A stretch of 64,000 nucleotides of DNA from Firmicutes bacterium M10-2 (GCA_000403415.2 KE159681.1:145730-209729), one strand, 5' to 3'; positions 1 through 8,370 are shown, numbered from the stretch's first letter. Numbers and translations are program-made. Notes: generated from the letters alone by a model not told the origin.

Positions 1-86
1 TCCCATCTCTGCAATGTCTTGACTGATACACCCAATAACTCGGCAAAATCTTTAGGTTTATAGTTTGTGATATTCTTTGTGTTCAT
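1..86 (-). CDS. IS607-type serine recombinase TnpA, N-terminal fragment
   Basis: Only the first 28 codons are inside the window; the gene continues past the left edge. The start reads MNTKNITNYKPKDFAELLGV and is followed by SVKTLQRWD. This is the MerR-like winged-helix DNA-binding start typical of IS607 transposases (YKPKDFA...LGVS..TLQRW), which carry a serine-recombinase domain next and usually a tnpB gene downstream. The GAAAGGG ribosome-binding site at 95-101 fixes the start at 86. A MerR-type regulator is the alternative, but the KPKDFA...LQRWD wording favours IS607. Confidence 0.75.
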   Translation of the reverse strand, partial: MNTKNITNYKPKDFAELLGVSVKTLQRW

Positions 87-110
87 AAATACAACCCTTT
101 CTTTATGAAC
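81..110 (-). promoter_or_regulatory. Hairpin over the recombinase start codon
   Basis: A perfect 9-bp inverted repeat (GTTCATAAA at 81-89, TTTATGAAC at 102-110) brackets the ribosome-binding site. On the minus-strand transcript the Shine-Dalgarno sits in the 12-nt loop and the ATG at 86-84 is inside the 3' arm of the stem. Seen directly. A role in limiting transposase translation, or as a transcription-factor operator, is inference. Confidence 0.5.
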
Positions 111-225
111 ATATTATGCCGTATTTATATACTTTTTTCTATATTTCTTATAACTTAACATATCCTCCTTCTTTTATATAGTAAATATGATACCCATATT
201 TTGGGAAATTTATGGTTTAAATGCT

Positions 226-257
226 CAAAAAAACACCTTGCTTTGACAAGGTGCTCT
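226..257 (-). terminator. Terminator of the MupG operon
   Basis: Stem CACCTTG (234-240) and CAAGGTG (247-253) with a 6-nt loop, followed on the minus strand by a U-run from the A-tract at 227-233. It lies just past the DUF3284 stop and closes the minus-strand operon. Confidence 0.85.
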
Positions 258-259
258 TA

Positions 260-748
260 TTACTGCTCAGTTTCTTCTTGTTCTAAAAACGAATCATCAT
301 CCATTGCGCGGTTCTCGATAATATTTTTCTCCATGGCACGCAATCTTTTTTTAATGTCTTTTTTCGCTTTATGGTTATATACTAATCCGACAAGCCAGCC
401 GTTCATTGCGGCCATTTTTCCGCTTCCTTCAAAATCTTCGATATAAGCTAATCCCGAATGATCATGTTCCAATCGTTCAACTTCATAACGCATCATATTG
501 TTTCCGGACGCGGATTCGAATTTTGCCTCATACACAACAGGATATTCAAATTTGGAAATCGTCACTTTTACGCCTGCTTCTTTTCCCATCTTTGATTTTA
601 GCTTTTTTTTGTATGTGTAATTGTTATGAAGCTGATCTCGCTTCACGTTTTTCCCTGTGCTTTCTTTAATATCATATAAAATAGAAGCCGTAATCACATC
701 AAACAGCTCTTCCGGTGTGACTTCCAGCTCTAAATCGACTTCGATCAT
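260..748 (-). CDS. DUF3284 domain protein
   Basis: A 162-aa soluble protein with the DUF3284 pattern: N-terminal EVDLELEVTPEELFDVI, a central block ending in DFEGSGKMAAMNGWLVG, and a basic tail (KKDIKKRLRAMEKNI). DUF3284 proteins are found in Firmicutes near beta-glucoside/cellobiose PTS genes, and the fold resembles START/SRPBCC proteins; no reaction is known. It is the last gene of the EIIC-MupG-GntR operon and is followed at once by a terminator. A ligand-binding accessory role in sugar uptake is only inferred from context. Confidence 0.8.
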   Translation of the reverse strand: MIEVDLELEVTPEELFDVITASILYDIKESTGKNVKRDQLHNNYTYKKKLKSKMGKEAGVKVTISKFEYPVVYEAKFESASGNNMMRYEVERLEHDHSGLAYIEDFEGSGKMAAMNGWLVGLVYNHKAKKDIKKRLRAMEKNIIENRAMDDDSFLEQEETEQ

Positions 749-800
749 AGATGATCCTCCCTATTCTTCTACAATGTTCTCATTATAGCATAGCTCGCTA

Positions 801-1457
801 TTAATTGGAAATCTCAATTGTTTCGATTGTCGGATTATAATACGTTTTTCGTAATAAGATCGGCTTTCCTTCCAAGGTGCGATAAATCGATCGAATCATT
901 ATGATCGGAGTGTTCATCGGTATATCGAGAATATTAACAAACTGCACCGGAATCAGCATAGGATAAAATGTTTGAGTTACATGATATTCTTTTTTGTTTT
1001 CGCATATCGCAACGATCCCGTCAATATCGTGCACATTCTCTTCATAATACGGATAGGTAATATACATTTCATCTACGGTCGCTGTCACATTTCCTTTTTG
1101 TTTATTCATAACAATACGCATGATATCTTCATAAATCGGCGCATTTAATATCGGTGCGATTTCCTCAAAGGTTCGTCGTGTCATATACAATAAGTGTTTG
1201 GTTTCCCCTTCGCTCACCCCTTCGGTAACGGAGTTCTTACGAACAAGATGCTTTTCCGCAACAAATGTCCCTCTCGTTTTATTTCGATATAAGATACCTT
1301 CGTCAACGAGTTCGTCGATTGCTTTACGCACAGTCATTCGGGATACATTGAATTTTTGAGAAAGAGTACGCTCTGAGGGAATAGAGGAGTTCGCCTTCAT
1401 TGAAGAAATTTGGTTCAATAACTCCGATTTCACTTGTTGATACAAAGGTTGGCTCAT
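801..1457 (-). CDS. GntR/HutC-family transcription regulator
   Basis: A 218-aa regulator. Residues about 5-68 form a GntR winged helix (IPSERTLSQKFNVSRMTVRK, then AIDELVDEGILYR); residues about 90-215 form a UTRA effector-binding domain, which in this subfamily often binds a sugar phosphate. It sits between mupG and the DUF3284 gene in the same operon, so it probably represses this cluster in response to a cell-wall amino-sugar phosphate (inference). A possible operator is the ATTTGA-TT-TCAAAT palindrome at 4146-4159, upstream of the operon's main promoter. An AGGAAAG-like ribosome-binding site lies upstream. Confidence 0.88.
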   Translation of the reverse strand: MSQPLYQQVKSELLNQISSMKANSSIPSERTLSQKFNVSRMTVRKAIDELVDEGILYRNKTRGTFVAEKHLVRKNSVTEGVSEGETKHLLYMTRRTFEEIAPILNAPIYEDIMRIVMNKQKGNVTATVDEMYITYPYYEENVHDIDGIVAICENKKEYHVTQTFYPMLIPVQFVNILDIPMNTPIIMIRSIYRTLEGKPILLRKTYYNPTIETIEISN

Positions 1458-1502
1458 TGTTCTTCTTTCCTTTCATTTTTCTTTCTTTGTACCTAGAAAT
1501 TT

Positions 1503-2588
1503 CTATTTGATCAATTTAAATGTTTTCCACGCATCTAAATATTCAAGAAGGATCCTTTCTTCCTGTGGCAAATGTCCAACTACATTTTTCTTTCTGTCAT
1601 TTGGCATATCTTTCAAGATCACATGAAGCTCGCCTTTATAACGATCATACTCATCATTCACAACAACGATATCTCCCCTTTTCAAATCACGGGTATTTCT
1701 AGGTGGAATCGTCGCATCTTTAAATGTGATGCGTGGCATGGTGCTGCGGGCTGCATAATCATTCATATCACCGCGAACGAAATGAGGATGCTCGAAAATA
1801 ATTTTTTCTTCCGCTTCATTCGGTTCCCCTTCAAGTTCGATCTTAAATGTCAGTTTTCCCGGTTCGATTTCTGCCAGCGATTTCATTTCTTCCTCAGAAG
1901 CGAAACAGTTGGCAATGATCACATCATCGACAAGCCCAGTCGCAAATAAATGACGGGCCTGCAAATCAATCGGAAGATCTCGATGCATTTCCAATGTACA
2001 TAATCCTTCATATACGTTCCAGGGCCCGAATGTATTGGGCTGCTGGCTTGATACAAATGCGGCAATCGGCAAATTGTGCTTACGGATATTTTTCGACGTT
2101 TCTTCAAACATTTTATATCCTAGCCCTGAATAGCGTTGCGGATAAAAATTATGACAAGTCAATACATAATCGGTATTCGGTTTGTAGCTTAATACGTTTT
2201 CGATGTATTTATTGTCGACCGAAGCATTGAATTCGATTTTTAAATGCTCCGGATTGTACGTCATCATCGCTTCTTTTTGTCCGTCAAACCCTTCGTCCAA
2301 GCGAATTCCGTCCGCATGGATATCGGCAAAAAACGAAAGATCATCGTATGTAATTCCTAAACGGTCGAACACATACGGAGCCACATCCAGGATTACTTCC
2401 ATTCCTTTTTTATGAGCATGATCGATTAATTCTTTAAATTCTTTTTTTACTTCTTCTTTTGGCTTGTCGACCGAAAGCAAGCATGTAAAGATTCGTTTAA
2501 ATCCATATTTTGCGGCCTGATCGATATATTTTTTATTTTCTTCTAAAGTCGCATGTTCTGGATAAATTGAAAAACCTAATCGGCGCAT
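1503..2588 (-). CDS. mupG: MupG-family 6-phospho-N-acetylmuramidase (DUF871)
   Basis: A 361-aa cytoplasmic protein of the DUF871/MupG family. A TIM-barrel domain (about 1-240; LGFSIYPE start, DGIRLDEGFDG, CHNFYPQRYSGLG) is followed by a cyclophilin-like domain (about 250-355; PRNTRDLKRGDIVVVNDEYD). Characterised MupG cleaves 6-phospho-MurNAc-GlcNAc after PTS import, in peptidoglycan recycling. The neighbours (PTS EIIC, GntR, DUF3284, and a ROK kinase upstream) fit recovery of wall sugars or related disaccharides. No MurQ etherase is seen nearby, so the exact substrate is open. Confidence 0.85.
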   Translation of the reverse strand: MRRLGFSIYPEHATLEENKKYIDQAAKYGFKRIFTCLLSVDKPKEEVKKEFKELIDHAHKKGMEVILDVAPYVFDRLGITYDDLSFFADIHADGIRLDEGFDGQKEAMMTYNPEHLKIEFNASVDNKYIENVLSYKPNTDYVLTCHNFYPQRYSGLGYKMFEETSKNIRKHNLPIAAFVSSQQPNTFGPWNVYEGLCTLEMHRDLPIDLQARHLFATGLVDDVIIANCFASEEEMKSLAEIEPGKLTFKIELEGEPNEAEEKIIFEHPHFVRGDMNDYAARSTMPRITFKDATIPPRNTRDLKRGDIVVVNDEYDRYKGELHVILKDMPNDRKKNVVGHLPQEERILLEYLDAWKTFKLIK

Positions 2589-2628
2589 ACAGTTATTTCC
2601 TCTTCTTTCTGTTTTACTTCTTTCTATT

Positions 2629-2862
2629 TTACTTCTTTTTATAATTTTTTTGTTTTTGAATTCTTTTTTGTTTAAGTTCGTGATTTCTTCGGCTTACCCG
2701 CATCATGAGAACACCGACCAAAACGATGGATAACCCTTCAATTACGACAATGAGCGGTTTATCATACATCGGTCCGGTCACGATTACCAAAGTTCCAAGC
2801 GCGATCACAAACAACGGCCAAGATCCCCATTTGTTGTTGGATTGATTTTCTTCTTTCTTCAT
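2629..2862 (-). CDS. Small two-helix membrane protein
   Basis: A 77-aa protein. The start at 2862 is chosen over an upstream in-frame ATG because AGGAGG lies at 2871-2866. Two hydrophobic segments (about residues 10-24 and 29-47) are followed by a very basic lysine-rich tail. It lies between the PTS EIIC and mupG genes in the same operon. No family is recognised; a small accessory of the transporter is a guess from position. Confidence 0.7.
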   Translation of the reverse strand: MKKEENQSNNKWGSWPLFVIALGTLVIVTGPMYDKPLIVVIEGLSIVLVGVLMMRVSRRNHELKQKRIQKQKNYKKK

Positions 2863-2937
2863 AAACCTCCTGCAAAAACGAAAAAGGGAGGATGGCACCA
2901 ACCATCCTTTTCCCTTTTGCTTCTCTATTATTAATTT

Positions 2938-4047
2938 CTATTCTACTTCTTGGGTCCTGTTCGCAAGCAGTACAAATGGTGTCCAGATCGCAAATGAAAC
3001 GGCTAAGTTGATCAATGCAACAACACCTGCCATCAAACTTCCGCCTGTTGCCAAGAATGCATAAATACCAACTGGCATAACCCAAGGGACTTGTACATAT
3101 ACTGGAGGAATGATTCCACCGGCCGTAAACAAGTAAGCGATCAATGTACATACCGGAGGTACGATCAACCATGGAATCAAATAAATCGGATTCAACACGA
3201 TTGGCAAACCGAAGAACCAGAGCAATTGCACAAGGAATGATACAAGGATTGCACTGAACATATTTTGGGAAAGTCCCATCAAAGGTGCTTGGATCCATTT
3301 TTGAATCAATTCGTTTGGATACATTCCGGCACCGGCAACGCAAATTTGAGTAACAATCGCAAAGATGTAGATCGCAACACATCCGGGAATGATTGCCGCA
3401 AAAGCGTTTCCTACTGCAGGAGGTACGTTATCTGGCATTTTGATCGTGATTTTGTGAATCATCAATTGAACATAGATCATAGAAGAAAGCAACCCGACGA
3501 TCAATGCGGTAAACAGACCGCTTGCTCCGGTATATGCGCTTCCCATATAACCCCAGCCGCTTACGGCAATATTTACGGCATCACCGCTTGCAACAGCTTC
3601 AACGCCCAGATCATTCAATGCGCTCACGCTTGCAACATCTACATTGGCTAATGTAAAATCGAACACTGCACTTTGATTCATACAAACCACAACGGCAGAG
3701 AACGCGATAACACCACCCGCAATTGGGTTTACATTGTATGTTTTTGCGATTTGATATCCTAACGCAAACGAGAAAGCAAGGGACAAAATAACAATCGATC
3801 CGAAATAAACATTTCCGTTTACATTGATCAATGGTGTCATGGCAGCAACGAATGAGTTTCCATCACCCCACCAAGAGTTCGGAAGATCACGGAAAAATAC
3901 ATTCAAAAGAACCGCAATACTACCAACCATGGTAATCGGCATGATCGCAATAAAGGCATCACGAATCGCAACAAGATGTTTTTGGTTACCAACTTTGGCA
4001 GCCACAGGCATGAAATGTTCTTCCATCCAATTTAAAAAACCGTTCAT
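2938..4047 (-). CDS. PTS EIIC, lactose/cellobiose family, with internal deletion
   Basis: A 369-aa membrane protein of the CelB/LicC/ChbC EIIC type. It has the usual start (MNGFLNWMEEHFMPVAAKVG), the KMPDNVPPAV motif, and the usual end (ATGG...WTPFVLLANR). Family members run about 450 aa. Here the text passes from LVQLLWFFG straight to LPIVLNPIYLIP near 3208-3216. In LicC-like proteins these blocks are separated by roughly 85 residues containing the IHG/LHG histidine and the NEP glutamate that contact the sugar. The reading frame is intact. As written the protein should not transport or phosphorylate sugar. It is the first gene of the mupG operon, downstream of a cre-controlled promoter. Confidence 0.88.
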   Translation of the reverse strand: MNGFLNWMEEHFMPVAAKVGNQKHLVAIRDAFIAIMPITMVGSIAVLLNVFFRDLPNSWWGDGNSFVAAMTPLINVNGNVYFGSIVILSLAFSFALGYQIAKTYNVNPIAGGVIAFSAVVVCMNQSAVFDFTLANVDVASVSALNDLGVEAVASGDAVNIAVSGWGYMGSAYTGASGLFTALIVGLLSSMIYVQLMIHKITIKMPDNVPPAVGNAFAAIIPGCVAIYIFAIVTQICVAGAGMYPNELIQKWIQAPLMGLSQNMFSAILVSFLVQLLWFFGLPIVLNPIYLIPWLIVPPVCTLIAYLFTAGGIIPPVYVQVPWVMPVGIYAFLATGGSLMAGVVALINLAVSFAIWTPFVLLANRTQEVE

Positions 4048-4094
4048 AAAGATTAATAATTCCTTTCTCCAAGCACCGCTTGGTATATACCAAC

Positions 4095-4123
4095 ATTAAA
4101 CATCTATGTAAGCGCTTTGTCAA
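4095..4123 (-). promoter_or_regulatory. Promoter with overlapping cre site for the MupG operon
   Basis: On the minus strand TTGACA (4123-4118), a 17-nt spacer and TTTAAT (4100-4095) form a strong sigma-A promoter. The sequence TGTAAGCGCTTTGTC (plus-strand 4107-4121) matches the CcpA cre consensus with one mismatch and overlaps the -35 and spacer, a repressing position. The ATTTGA-TT-TCAAAT palindrome just upstream (4146-4159) could be the GntR operator. Confidence 0.7.
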
Positions 4124-4197
4124 CACTATTTAACATAATTTTGACATTTGATTTCAAATAACGCAAAAATTCGGAATTTGTTTGTTAATGATGAAAA

Positions 4198-4227
4198 ATT
4201 ATAGTTCATTTTTTAAGAACATATCAA
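4198..4227 (-). promoter_or_regulatory. Possible second upstream promoter of the MupG operon
   Basis: TTGATA (4227-4222), an 18-nt spacer and a perfect TATAAT (4203-4198) on the minus strand, about 100 nt upstream of the cre-overlapping promoter and downstream of the ROK-gene terminator. It would transcribe into the same operon. Confidence 0.45.
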
Positions 4228-4249
4228 TTTATAAGGATTTAAAACACAC

Positions 4250-4278
4250 TAAAAAAGACCAATCAATCTGATTGGTCT
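4250..4278 (-). terminator. Terminator of the ROK kinase gene
   Basis: A perfect 10-bp stem (AGACCAATCA 4256-4265, TGATTGGTCT 4269-4278) with a 3-nt loop and a U-run given by the A-tract at 4251-4256. The stem overlaps the kinase stop codon, so the kinase and the MupG operon are separate units. Confidence 0.85.
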
Positions 4279-5182
4279 AGTCCGATTCCCGGCTAAGTGC
4301 GTACATAGCAGCGCCGACAATTCCCGGTTCATCCAATTGAGCAGACACAAGTTCAGCATCCGTCATCGCATCGAAAATTTTTGATTTCCATTTTTCTTCG
4401 AGCCGATCAAAGAAAACATCTTTTCCTTTCATGACTCCGCCTCCGAGTACGATCAAGTCCGGATCGATCACCAAAGAAACGGAAGACAAAAGATTGGAAA
4501 GATCATCAGTCATTTCTTCAACGATTGCGATTGCATCCGCATGCTTCTCTTTCGCAAGATCAAATACTTCTCCGGCATGTTGGATATCCTGAGAAATCTT
4601 TTCTTTTCCTTTGCGTGTGATGGCTGTTCCGCTTGCCCCGCTTTCCACAGCCCCCTTATTCATGATCCCATACGCTTTGTCTTTTTGATTTACGATCATA
4701 TTGCCTACTTCACCGGCAAATCCGTGTCGTCCCATCAAAAGTTGTCCGTCAATTACAGCTGCTCCGCCAATTCCTGTCGAGATTGTCACATAATAAACGA
4801 TTTTCTTTCCTTTTCCGGCTCCAGCTAATGCTTCTCCGATTGCTGCGGCTTTTCCGTCATTGGCTAAATAAACAGGCTTATTTTGCAGACGCTTAGACAA
4901 TGTGCTTGTAAGAGGATACCCTACAAGTTTGGCTAAGTTATTCGCTGCCGTAATAACACCGCGCTCACTGTCGATCAGTCCCGGCACTGCAATTCCAATG
5001 GCTTGAGCTTGCTGATAATCAGGAAGATCAAGCACTAAGTTTGTAATGACATCCACTACATGTTCGGCTCCCTTTTCAGGGTTTGAAGCACTTTTGTTCA
5101 CACAAAGAACTTCTCCATCCTCCCGAATTAGGGCTGCCCGAACATTTGTACCTCCTAAGTCGATTCCGATAAATTTTTTCAT
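4277..5182 (-). CDS. ROK-family sugar kinase without the zinc motif
   Basis: A 301-aa cytoplasmic kinase. It has the phosphate-binding start IGIDLGGTNVRAAL, catalytic Asp109 in LANDGKAAAIGE, the glycine-rich STGIGGA block, and LIVLGGGV near the C-terminus. The usual ROK zinc signature CxCGxxGCxE is absent; the equivalent stretch is NKGAVESGASG, with no cysteines. ROK proteins phosphorylate glucose, ManNAc, GlcNAc or fructose. The neighbouring mupG operon and pfkA-pyk suggest a hexose or amino sugar feeding glycolysis. It is annotated as glucokinase-like; the substrate is not settled. Confidence 0.85.
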   Translation of the reverse strand: MKKFIGIDLGGTNVRAALIREDGEVLCVNKSASNPEKGAEHVVDVITNLVLDLPDYQQAQAIGIAVPGLIDSERGVITAANNLAKLVGYPLTSTLSKRLQNKPVYLANDGKAAAIGEALAGAGKGKKIVYYVTISTGIGGAAVIDGQLLMGRHGFAGEVGNMIVNQKDKAYGIMNKGAVESGASGTAITRKGKEKISQDIQHAGEVFDLAKEKHADAIAIVEEMTDDLSNLLSSVSLVIDPDLIVLGGGVMKGKDVFFDRLEEKWKSKIFDAMTDAELVSAQLDEPGIVGAAMYALSRESD

Positions 5183-5240
5183 ACAATCTTTTCCTCGCTT
5201 TTTCCCATTGTAGATAGAAAAAAAAGGAAACGCAAGATAT

Positions 5241-5270
5241 TAAAAAAGCTCCCTATTCAATTAGGGAGCA
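5241..5270 (-). terminator. Terminator after pyk
   Basis: Stem GCTCCCTA (5248-5255) and TAGGGAGC (5262-5269), 6-nt loop, U-run on the minus strand from the A-tract at 5242-5247. It ends the pfkA-pyk transcript. Confidence 0.88.
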
Positions 5271-5286
5271 AAATAAGATCTTTCTT

Positions 5287-6702
5287 TTAAATTTGAACGA
5301 TTTTCATCATGTTCGTGCTACCTGAACCAACAGGGTATCCGGCTACAACAATGATGTATTCGCCTTTGTTAAATCCATATTCCTGAGCCACATTGCGCGC
5401 AAGCTGCACATCGTTTTCCTGAGAATTCTGAATTGCTGACACATATGGGAACACTCCGAAAACAGGAAGGAGAGAACGTTCCGTTACAGCATCAAAACAT
5501 ACGGCGATAATTGGCGCTTCAGGGCGGAATTTCGCCAAACGTTTTGCGGTATTGCCGCTTTGAGTAAAGGCTACGATACATTTTACATCAATCGCTAAAG
5601 ATGTATCGGCAACAGAAATCGCAATCGCATCGTTCATTGTACGACGACTGGATTTGATTCCTTGTTTCAAACGCTCTTTGTATGGAATCATCGGTTCGAT
5701 CGCATTGGCGATCTTTGTCATTGTATGTACCGCTTCTACTGGATAATGTCCGGCTGCTGTTTCACCCGAACACATGATCGCATCGGTTCCATCCATAATC
5801 GCATTGGCAACATCACTTGCTTCCGCACGTGTCGGACGAGGGTTTTCCTGCATACTTTCCAACATATGAGTCGCAGTAATAACCGGTTTTCCCATCTCGT
5901 TCGCTATTTTGATCATTTGTTTTTGATAGATCGGTACGTATTCTAAAGAAACATTGACTCCAAGATCACCACGAGCAACCATTACCCCATCACTGACTTC
6001 AAGGATATCTCGCAAATTATCAAATCCTTCTTGGTTTTCGATCTTCGGAATAATCTGGATATTGTCTTTATTTTCATCAATCAAAATCTTGCGGATTGCC
6101 AGAACATCTTCTCTGCGGCGAACAAAGCTTGCCGCAATATAATCGACATCCATCTGAGCTCCGAAACGAATATCGGCTTCATCTTTTGCAGACACAAACG
6201 GCATACTTAAGATAATTCCTGGTAAATTGCATCCTTTACGACTTTTTAAGAAATGAGGATTGGCAACTACGCCGGTAATCGTTTTTCCGGGATCTACATC
6301 TGTGATATCAACGCGCATTTTTCCATCATCCATCAAAATGTAATCGCCTTTTTTCACATCATTAAAGACTTCAGGACAACGTAAAGTGAAACGCTCTTTG
6401 TTTCCGAGAACTTCTTCGTTCACCAAAGTCACGACATCACCTTCCACAAAATCGACACCGCCATTTTCAAAATCGCCTAAACGAATTTCCGGGCCTTTTG
6501 TATCCAATAAGATACCGATCGGTTTCTTGGTTTCTTTCGAAACTTCACGAATCAGTTCTACACGTGCTTTATGCTCTTCGTAATCTCCGTGAGAGAAATT
6601 CAATCGAGCGATGTTCATTCCTTCTTTTACTAACTGGGTAAGTGTTTCTTTATTTTCACTGACCGGCCCAATCGTACATACAATTTTTGTCTTTTTTTCC
6701 AT
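5287..6702 (-). CDS. pyk: Pyruvate kinase
   Basis: A 471-aa glycolytic enzyme converting PEP and ADP to pyruvate and ATP. It starts KTKIVCTIGPVSENKETL, carries the substrate/metal block IIPKIENQEGFDN, the family signature MVARGDLGV, and ATHMLESMQENPRPTRAEASD with DAIMCSGETAAGHYP. The C-terminal regulatory domain is present; the extra PEP-utiliser domain of Bacillus pyruvate kinase is absent. It follows pfkA by 47 nt in one operon, the common Firmicutes arrangement that couples the two controlled steps of glycolysis. Confidence 0.97.
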   Translation of the reverse strand: MEKKTKIVCTIGPVSENKETLTQLVKEGMNIARLNFSHGDYEEHKARVELIREVSKETKKPIGILLDTKGPEIRLGDFENGGVDFVEGDVVTLVNEEVLGNKERFTLRCPEVFNDVKKGDYILMDDGKMRVDITDVDPGKTITGVVANPHFLKSRKGCNLPGIILSMPFVSAKDEADIRFGAQMDVDYIAASFVRRREDVLAIRKILIDENKDNIQIIPKIENQEGFDNLRDILEVSDGVMVARGDLGVNVSLEYVPIYQKQMIKIANEMGKPVITATHMLESMQENPRPTRAEASDVANAIMDGTDAIMCSGETAAGHYPVEAVHTMTKIANAIEPMIPYKERLKQGIKSSRRTMNDAIAISVADTSLAIDVKCIVAFTQSGNTAKRLAKFRPEAPIIAVCFDAVTERSLLPVFGVFPYVSAIQNSQENDVQLARNVAQEYGFNKGEYIIVVAGYPVGSGSTNMMKIVQI

Positions 6703-6749
6703 ACTGTTCCTTTCTTCAAATTGTTCCTTCCTTAAAACTTAAACCTATT

Positions 6750-7712
6750 TTATCCTAATCGTTCAAACAAATTTGTCAATGGTTTTCTTGACTCTGCAGG
6801 CATACATAATGCCTTTTCGATTGGATAGGCAACAATTTTATTGTCGTGAATCGCGACACATTGACCACCGATCCCTTGCATGAGCAGATCAACAGCTTTT
6901 TCTCCCATTTGTGAAGCAAGCATACGATCGAACGGACAAGGAGAGCCTCCACGTTGGATGTGCCCCAAAACAGTTGCCCGTCCCGAGAATCCGGTATTCA
7001 GGCTGATCTTTTTCGCCAATTGATGCACATCTGTGATTTTTTCGCTGATTACGATAATCGCATGTTTTTTCTTGCGAATCAGATCTAAGTCACGTAAACG
7101 GTCGAGAATTTCATTTTCATCGAATCCGGTTTCGCTCGTTACGACAATTTCGGCTCCGCAAGCAATCCCTGCCCAAAGTGCTAGATCGCCACAACGGTTT
7201 CCCATAACCTCGACAATCGAGCATCGATGATGCGAATTGGATGTGTCGCGCAATTTATCGACCGCGTCCACAACTGTTTCTAGAGCGGTCTGAAATCCAA
7301 TGGTGTAATCTGTACACGTGATATCATTATCAATGGTTCCGGGTAATCCAATACAGTTAATCCCCATTTCAGTCAAAGACAATGCTCCACGATATGATCC
7401 GTCCCCACCGATCACGACAACAGCTTCTATTCCTCTTTTTTCAAGTTGCCGAATCGCTTTCCGGCGTACTTCCACATCTTTGAATTCCGGTAGTCTTGCG
7501 GATCCTAAGATCGTTCCTCCGCGATTGACGATCTCGCTTACATCTTCACGTGTCAATGGCTCGATATACCCTTCGACCATTCCTTTGTAACCGTTATAAA
7601 TGCCAAAGACTTCAAGCCCGGCATTCAGTCCGACACGTGTCACTGCACGGATTGCCGCATTCATTCCTGGCGAATCTCCGCCAGAAGTTAAGATACCAAT
7701 TCTTTTTACCAT
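6750..7712 (-). CDS. pfkA: ATP-dependent 6-phosphofructokinase
   Basis: A 320-aa enzyme phosphorylating fructose 6-phosphate. Motifs: GILTSGGDSPGMNAAIRAV (ATP site), GGDGSYRGA, catalytic Asp in GTIDNDI, VMGNRCGDLALWAG (sugar site), and GHIQRGGSPCPFDR. Its length is normal for the bacterial allosteric type. It is the first gene of the pfkA-pyk operon, with GGAGG upstream of the ATG. An extended -10 (TGATATAGT) lies about 40 nt before the start. It is divergent from the DUF5684 gene. Confidence 0.97.
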   Translation of the reverse strand: MVKRIGILTSGGDSPGMNAAIRAVTRVGLNAGLEVFGIYNGYKGMVEGYIEPLTREDVSEIVNRGGTILGSARLPEFKDVEVRRKAIRQLEKRGIEAVVVIGGDGSYRGALSLTEMGINCIGLPGTIDNDITCTDYTIGFQTALETVVDAVDKLRDTSNSHHRCSIVEVMGNRCGDLALWAGIACGAEIVVTSETGFDENEILDRLRDLDLIRKKKHAIIVISEKITDVHQLAKKISLNTGFSGRATVLGHIQRGGSPCPFDRMLASQMGEKAVDLLMQGIGGQCVAIHDNKIVAYPIEKALCMPAESRKPLTNLFERLG

Positions 7713-7883
7713 ATTTTAACCTCCATCGGTTTTGTTTTTTATTGATTTTACTATATCACATTGCCTTGTGAAATTCAGCTGTGAAGACGCCTTGTTCTTA
7801 TATTTTCTCAATGCTTCCCCATGCATTACATTAGCACTTCAAAACATAAATTCGTATATTTAAATTATAGGAGGACAATAAAA

Positions 7884-8309
7884 ATGTTATTTTCAACAAC
7901 ATATACTGTTTTAGGACTCGCTTGGTACATTCTTGTTGTAATCGGTGCTTGGCAAATGTTCACGAAAGCCGGAGAAGCAGGATGGAAAGCATTGATCCCG
8001 GTTTATAATTTATACATCGTTTTCAAGTTTTCTTGGCAAACAATGTATTTCTGGATATGGCTGGCTTTGACTATCATTTCCACACTAATGGGAGCCAACG
8101 CAAACGATGCGACCGGAATGATGTATTGGGCCGCATGGATCATCGGATTCATTCAATTGCTGATTTTGTGTAATTTAGCGTTCAAGGTATCCCTTTCTTT
8201 CGGCCACGGAATTTGGTTTGCTCTTGGCCTTTATTTCTTCCCTTTTTTATTTACTTTGATTATTGGATTCGGAAGTTCGAGATACGTAGGAAATTATTCT
8301 GCATACTAA
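7884..8309 (+). CDS. DUF5684-like small membrane protein
   Basis: A 141-aa integral membrane protein. AGGAGG at 7869-7874 picks the ATG at 7884; a longer in-frame start at 7821 is not needed. Four hydrophobic segments are visible, and the signature AGEAGWKALIPVYNLYIVFKF follows the first one. This WKALIPxYN motif marks DUF5684 and signal-peptidase-adjacent membrane proteins of unknown function. It is a single-gene unit ending in a bidirectional terminator. Confidence 0.82.
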   Translation: MLFSTTYTVLGLAWYILVVIGAWQMFTKAGEAGWKALIPVYNLYIVFKFSWQTMYFWIWLALTIISTLMGANANDATGMMYWAAWIIGFIQLLILCNLAFKVSLSFGHGIWFALGLYFFPFLFTLIIGFGSSRYVGNYSAY

Positions 8310-8311
8310 GA

Positions 8312-8366
8312 AAAAAACTGTTAATTCAGAAGCTGAATTCAGCTCCAGATATTAACAGTTTTTTAT
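8312..8366. terminator. Bidirectional terminator
   Basis: AAAAAACTGTTAAT (8313-8326) pairs with ATTAACAGTTTTTT (8352-8365), with an inner GAAGCTGAATTCAGCTCC hairpin between them. A-run and T-run on opposite sides let it serve the plus-strand DUF5684 gene and the minus-strand kinase-like gene. Confidence 0.85.
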
Positions 8367-8370
8367 AATT

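Noticed and set aside
2762-3382. 206-codon minus-strand frame overlapping the EIIC gene
   Set aside because: Same-strand shadow in another frame, cysteine-rich and without domain pattern; the EIIC frame explains the DNA.
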